Shown here: piece by piece, positions 4,617 to 5,352 of the stretch
Layout: every line of letters begins with the position of its first letter
Position numbering within the stretch: the first letter of the stretch is position 1
Assembly (NCBI GenBank): GCA_046543175.1
Contig: JBKGZY010000185.1
Location: forward strand, 1 to 5,352
From: Dichotomicrobium sp046543175
GTDB taxonomy: Bacteria > Pseudomonadota > Alphaproteobacteria > Rhizobiales > Rhodomicrobiaceae
DNA length: 5,352 nucleotides
Reading direction: 5' to 3'
Notes under the pieces: model-generated
Told to the model about the DNA's origin: nothing
Databases searched by the model: none
The model's input: the letters and a program-made list of their open reading frames with translations, nothing else
Translations under genes and position numbers: made by a program

Positions 4617-5127
4617 AAACAGCAATAGCAGCGTCTCGGCATGGGCGTCATTGCCCCTGGAAAGGGAAGTCGTCATCGCCCGCGTCGTGGATGCCGATCG
4701 CGATACAGTCTTTCGCGCATGGACCGACCCATCACAGATCGTGCAATGGTTTGGTCCCGGTGGTTTCCGTATCGAGACGCATGAAATCGACATCCGCACG
4801 GGTGGCGTCTGGCGATTCGAGATGACCGCGCCCGATGGCACGCGCTACCCCAACCGCATGGAATTTCTGCGAATCGAACAGCCCACCCTGATCGAGGTGA
4901 ACCACGGTAGCGACACCGACAACGACCCCAACAGCTTTCGGATGCTGGTCACGTTCGATGAACAGAATAACGGCAAGACGGTCGTCACGTTGCGTCAGAT
5001 GCACCCGACGAAGGAGCGTCGCAACATCGTTATCGGATTCGGCGCGGTGGAATACGGCCTTCAGACACTGGGAAAACTTGCGGATCACGTCACGACTGAC
5101 ACGGCAGCACCGCGAGTCGGTATCTGA
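4609..5127 (+). CDS. SRPBCC / AHSA1-domain protein
   Basis: Small cytoplasmic protein of 172 residues with the START/Bet v1-like (SRPBCC) fold, in the AHSA1 branch named after the Hsp90 co-chaperone Aha1. Bacterial members probably bind a hydrophobic small ligand; most have no known function. Typical landmarks are EREVVIARVVDADRDTVFRAWTDP at about 18-41, IVQWFGPGGF at 44-53, TGGVWRFEM at 64-72, PNRMEFLRIEQPTLIEV at 81-97, and the long C-terminal helix ending YGLQTLGKLADHV. The first 16 residues are a Ser/Asn-rich extension. The ATG is preceded by AAGGTGGA at 4596-4603 inside the arsR 3' end, and the genes overlap as ATGACTGA. Translational coupling and joint repression by the ArsR protein are likely. 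It could act as ligand sink or effector for the same signal the repressor senses, but this is only inference. Confidence 0.92.
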   Translation: MTENSNSSVSAWASLPLEREVVIARVVDADRDTVFRAWTDPSQIVQWFGPGGFRIETHEIDIRTGGVWRFEMTAPDGTRYPNRMEFLRIEQPTLIEVNHGSDTDNDPNSFRMLVTFDEQNNGKTVVTLRQMHPTKERRNIVIGFGAVEYGLQTLGKLADHVTTDTAAPRVGI

Positions 5128-5129
5128 CG

Positions 5130-5146
5130 AGCCGAACTCGGGCTTT
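5130..5146 (+). terminator. Weak terminator-like hairpin after the SRPBCC gene
   Basis: AGCCG (5130-5134) pairs with CGG-G-CT (5139-5144) across an AACT loop with one bulged G, followed by a short TTT. It lies 2 bp after the stop codon. The position is right, but the stem and T-run are poor. Confidence 0.3.
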
Positions 5147-5196
5147 GCCCGCCGATGCCGACGACCGCGGTCCTCCGCAACCATCCAGGGCAAGGC

Positions 5197-5225
5197 ACAA
5201 GAAAGCCCCGCACGATGGCGAGGCT
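5197..5225 (-). terminator. Intrinsic terminator of the thioredoxin gene
   Basis: On the minus strand AGCCTCGC (5225-5218) pairs with GCGGGGCT (5211-5204) along 8 bp, including one U-G wobble, with a 6-nt loop. TTCTTGT follows, and the flanking AAG/CTT can extend the stem. It lies about 32 bp past the thioredoxin stop in the correct orientation. It may also halt plus-strand readthrough. Confidence 0.6.
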
Positions 5226-5257
5226 CTTGACGATTTAACGCATAATCGCCGCTTGCG

Positions 5258-5352
5258 TCAGACCTGTTTGTCGATCCAGTCCTTGAGCACCGTCTTGGGA
5301 TGCGCGCCGACCTGCTGGGAGGCCACCTGGCCGTCCTTGAACATGATCAGCG
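5258..5352 (-). CDS. Thioredoxin, C-terminal fragment (5' part beyond right edge)
   Basis: Thiol-disulfide reductase of the cytoplasm; only the last 30 codons are visible, read on the minus strand to the TGA at 5260-5258. The sequence LIMFKDGQVASQQVGAHP followed by KTVLKDWIDKQV matches the thioredoxin C-terminus: the central strand with F-K-x-G, the V-G turn after it, and the final amphipathic helix. The cis-proline and the CGPC active site would lie outside the window, so whether it is TrxA itself or a close paralogue cannot be settled. It is convergent with the SRPBCC gene and has its own terminator in the 130-bp gap. Confidence 0.82.
   Translation of the reverse strand, partial: LIMFKDGQVASQQVGAHPKTVLKDWIDKQV

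Noticed and set aside
1..5352. Mobile elements, CRISPR, defence or phage genes
   Set aside because: No transposase, integrase, repeat-spacer pattern or attachment site was seen; all genes have ordinary chromosomal character.

Overview
The window is GC-rich chromosomal sequence with strong G/C third-position preference. It most resembles an alphaproteobacterium, possibly of the Hyphomicrobiales (Rhizobiales) type. That placement is an inference from protein style and from FNR/FixK-type promoter sites; I could not run a search. No insertion sequence, CRISPR array, tRNA or rRNA gene is visible.

Left part (1-1722, minus strand): a molybdate uptake locus in the order modE-like regulator, modA (periplasmic binding protein), modB (permease, running off the left edge). 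ModA captures molybdate and ModB is the membrane channel. The ATPase ModC would be expected beyond the left edge. The regulator is a lone ModE winged-helix domain without the molybdate-binding domain. A 24-bp palindrome with the ModE-box layout lies in the modE-modA gap, over a plausible modA promoter.

Middle part (1789-3808, plus strand): a small-heat-shock-protein gene, a tandem universal stress protein gene, and a small acidic protein of unknown function 28 bp behind it. The first two genes each have an FNR/FixK-type box (TTGAT-N4-ATCAA and TTGAC-N4-ATCAA). In both cases the box is centred 41.5 bp before the start point predicted from a -10 hexamer, the geometry of class II FNR/CRP activation. 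I read this block as a low-oxygen stress module. It is divergent from the mod genes, which supply the cofactor metal of several anaerobic respiratory enzymes.

The stretch 3809-4230 has no convincing gene. It contains hairpins, a long-range G/A-C/T inverted repeat and a possible very short minus-strand transcription unit.

Right part (4232-5352): an ArsR-family repressor gene overlaps by 8 bp an SRPBCC/AHSA1-domain protein gene. A perfect 7-2-7 palindrome overlaps the -35 of its promoter, and the transcript may be leaderless. A convergent gene at the right edge encodes the C-terminus of a thioredoxin, with a good intrinsic terminator behind it.
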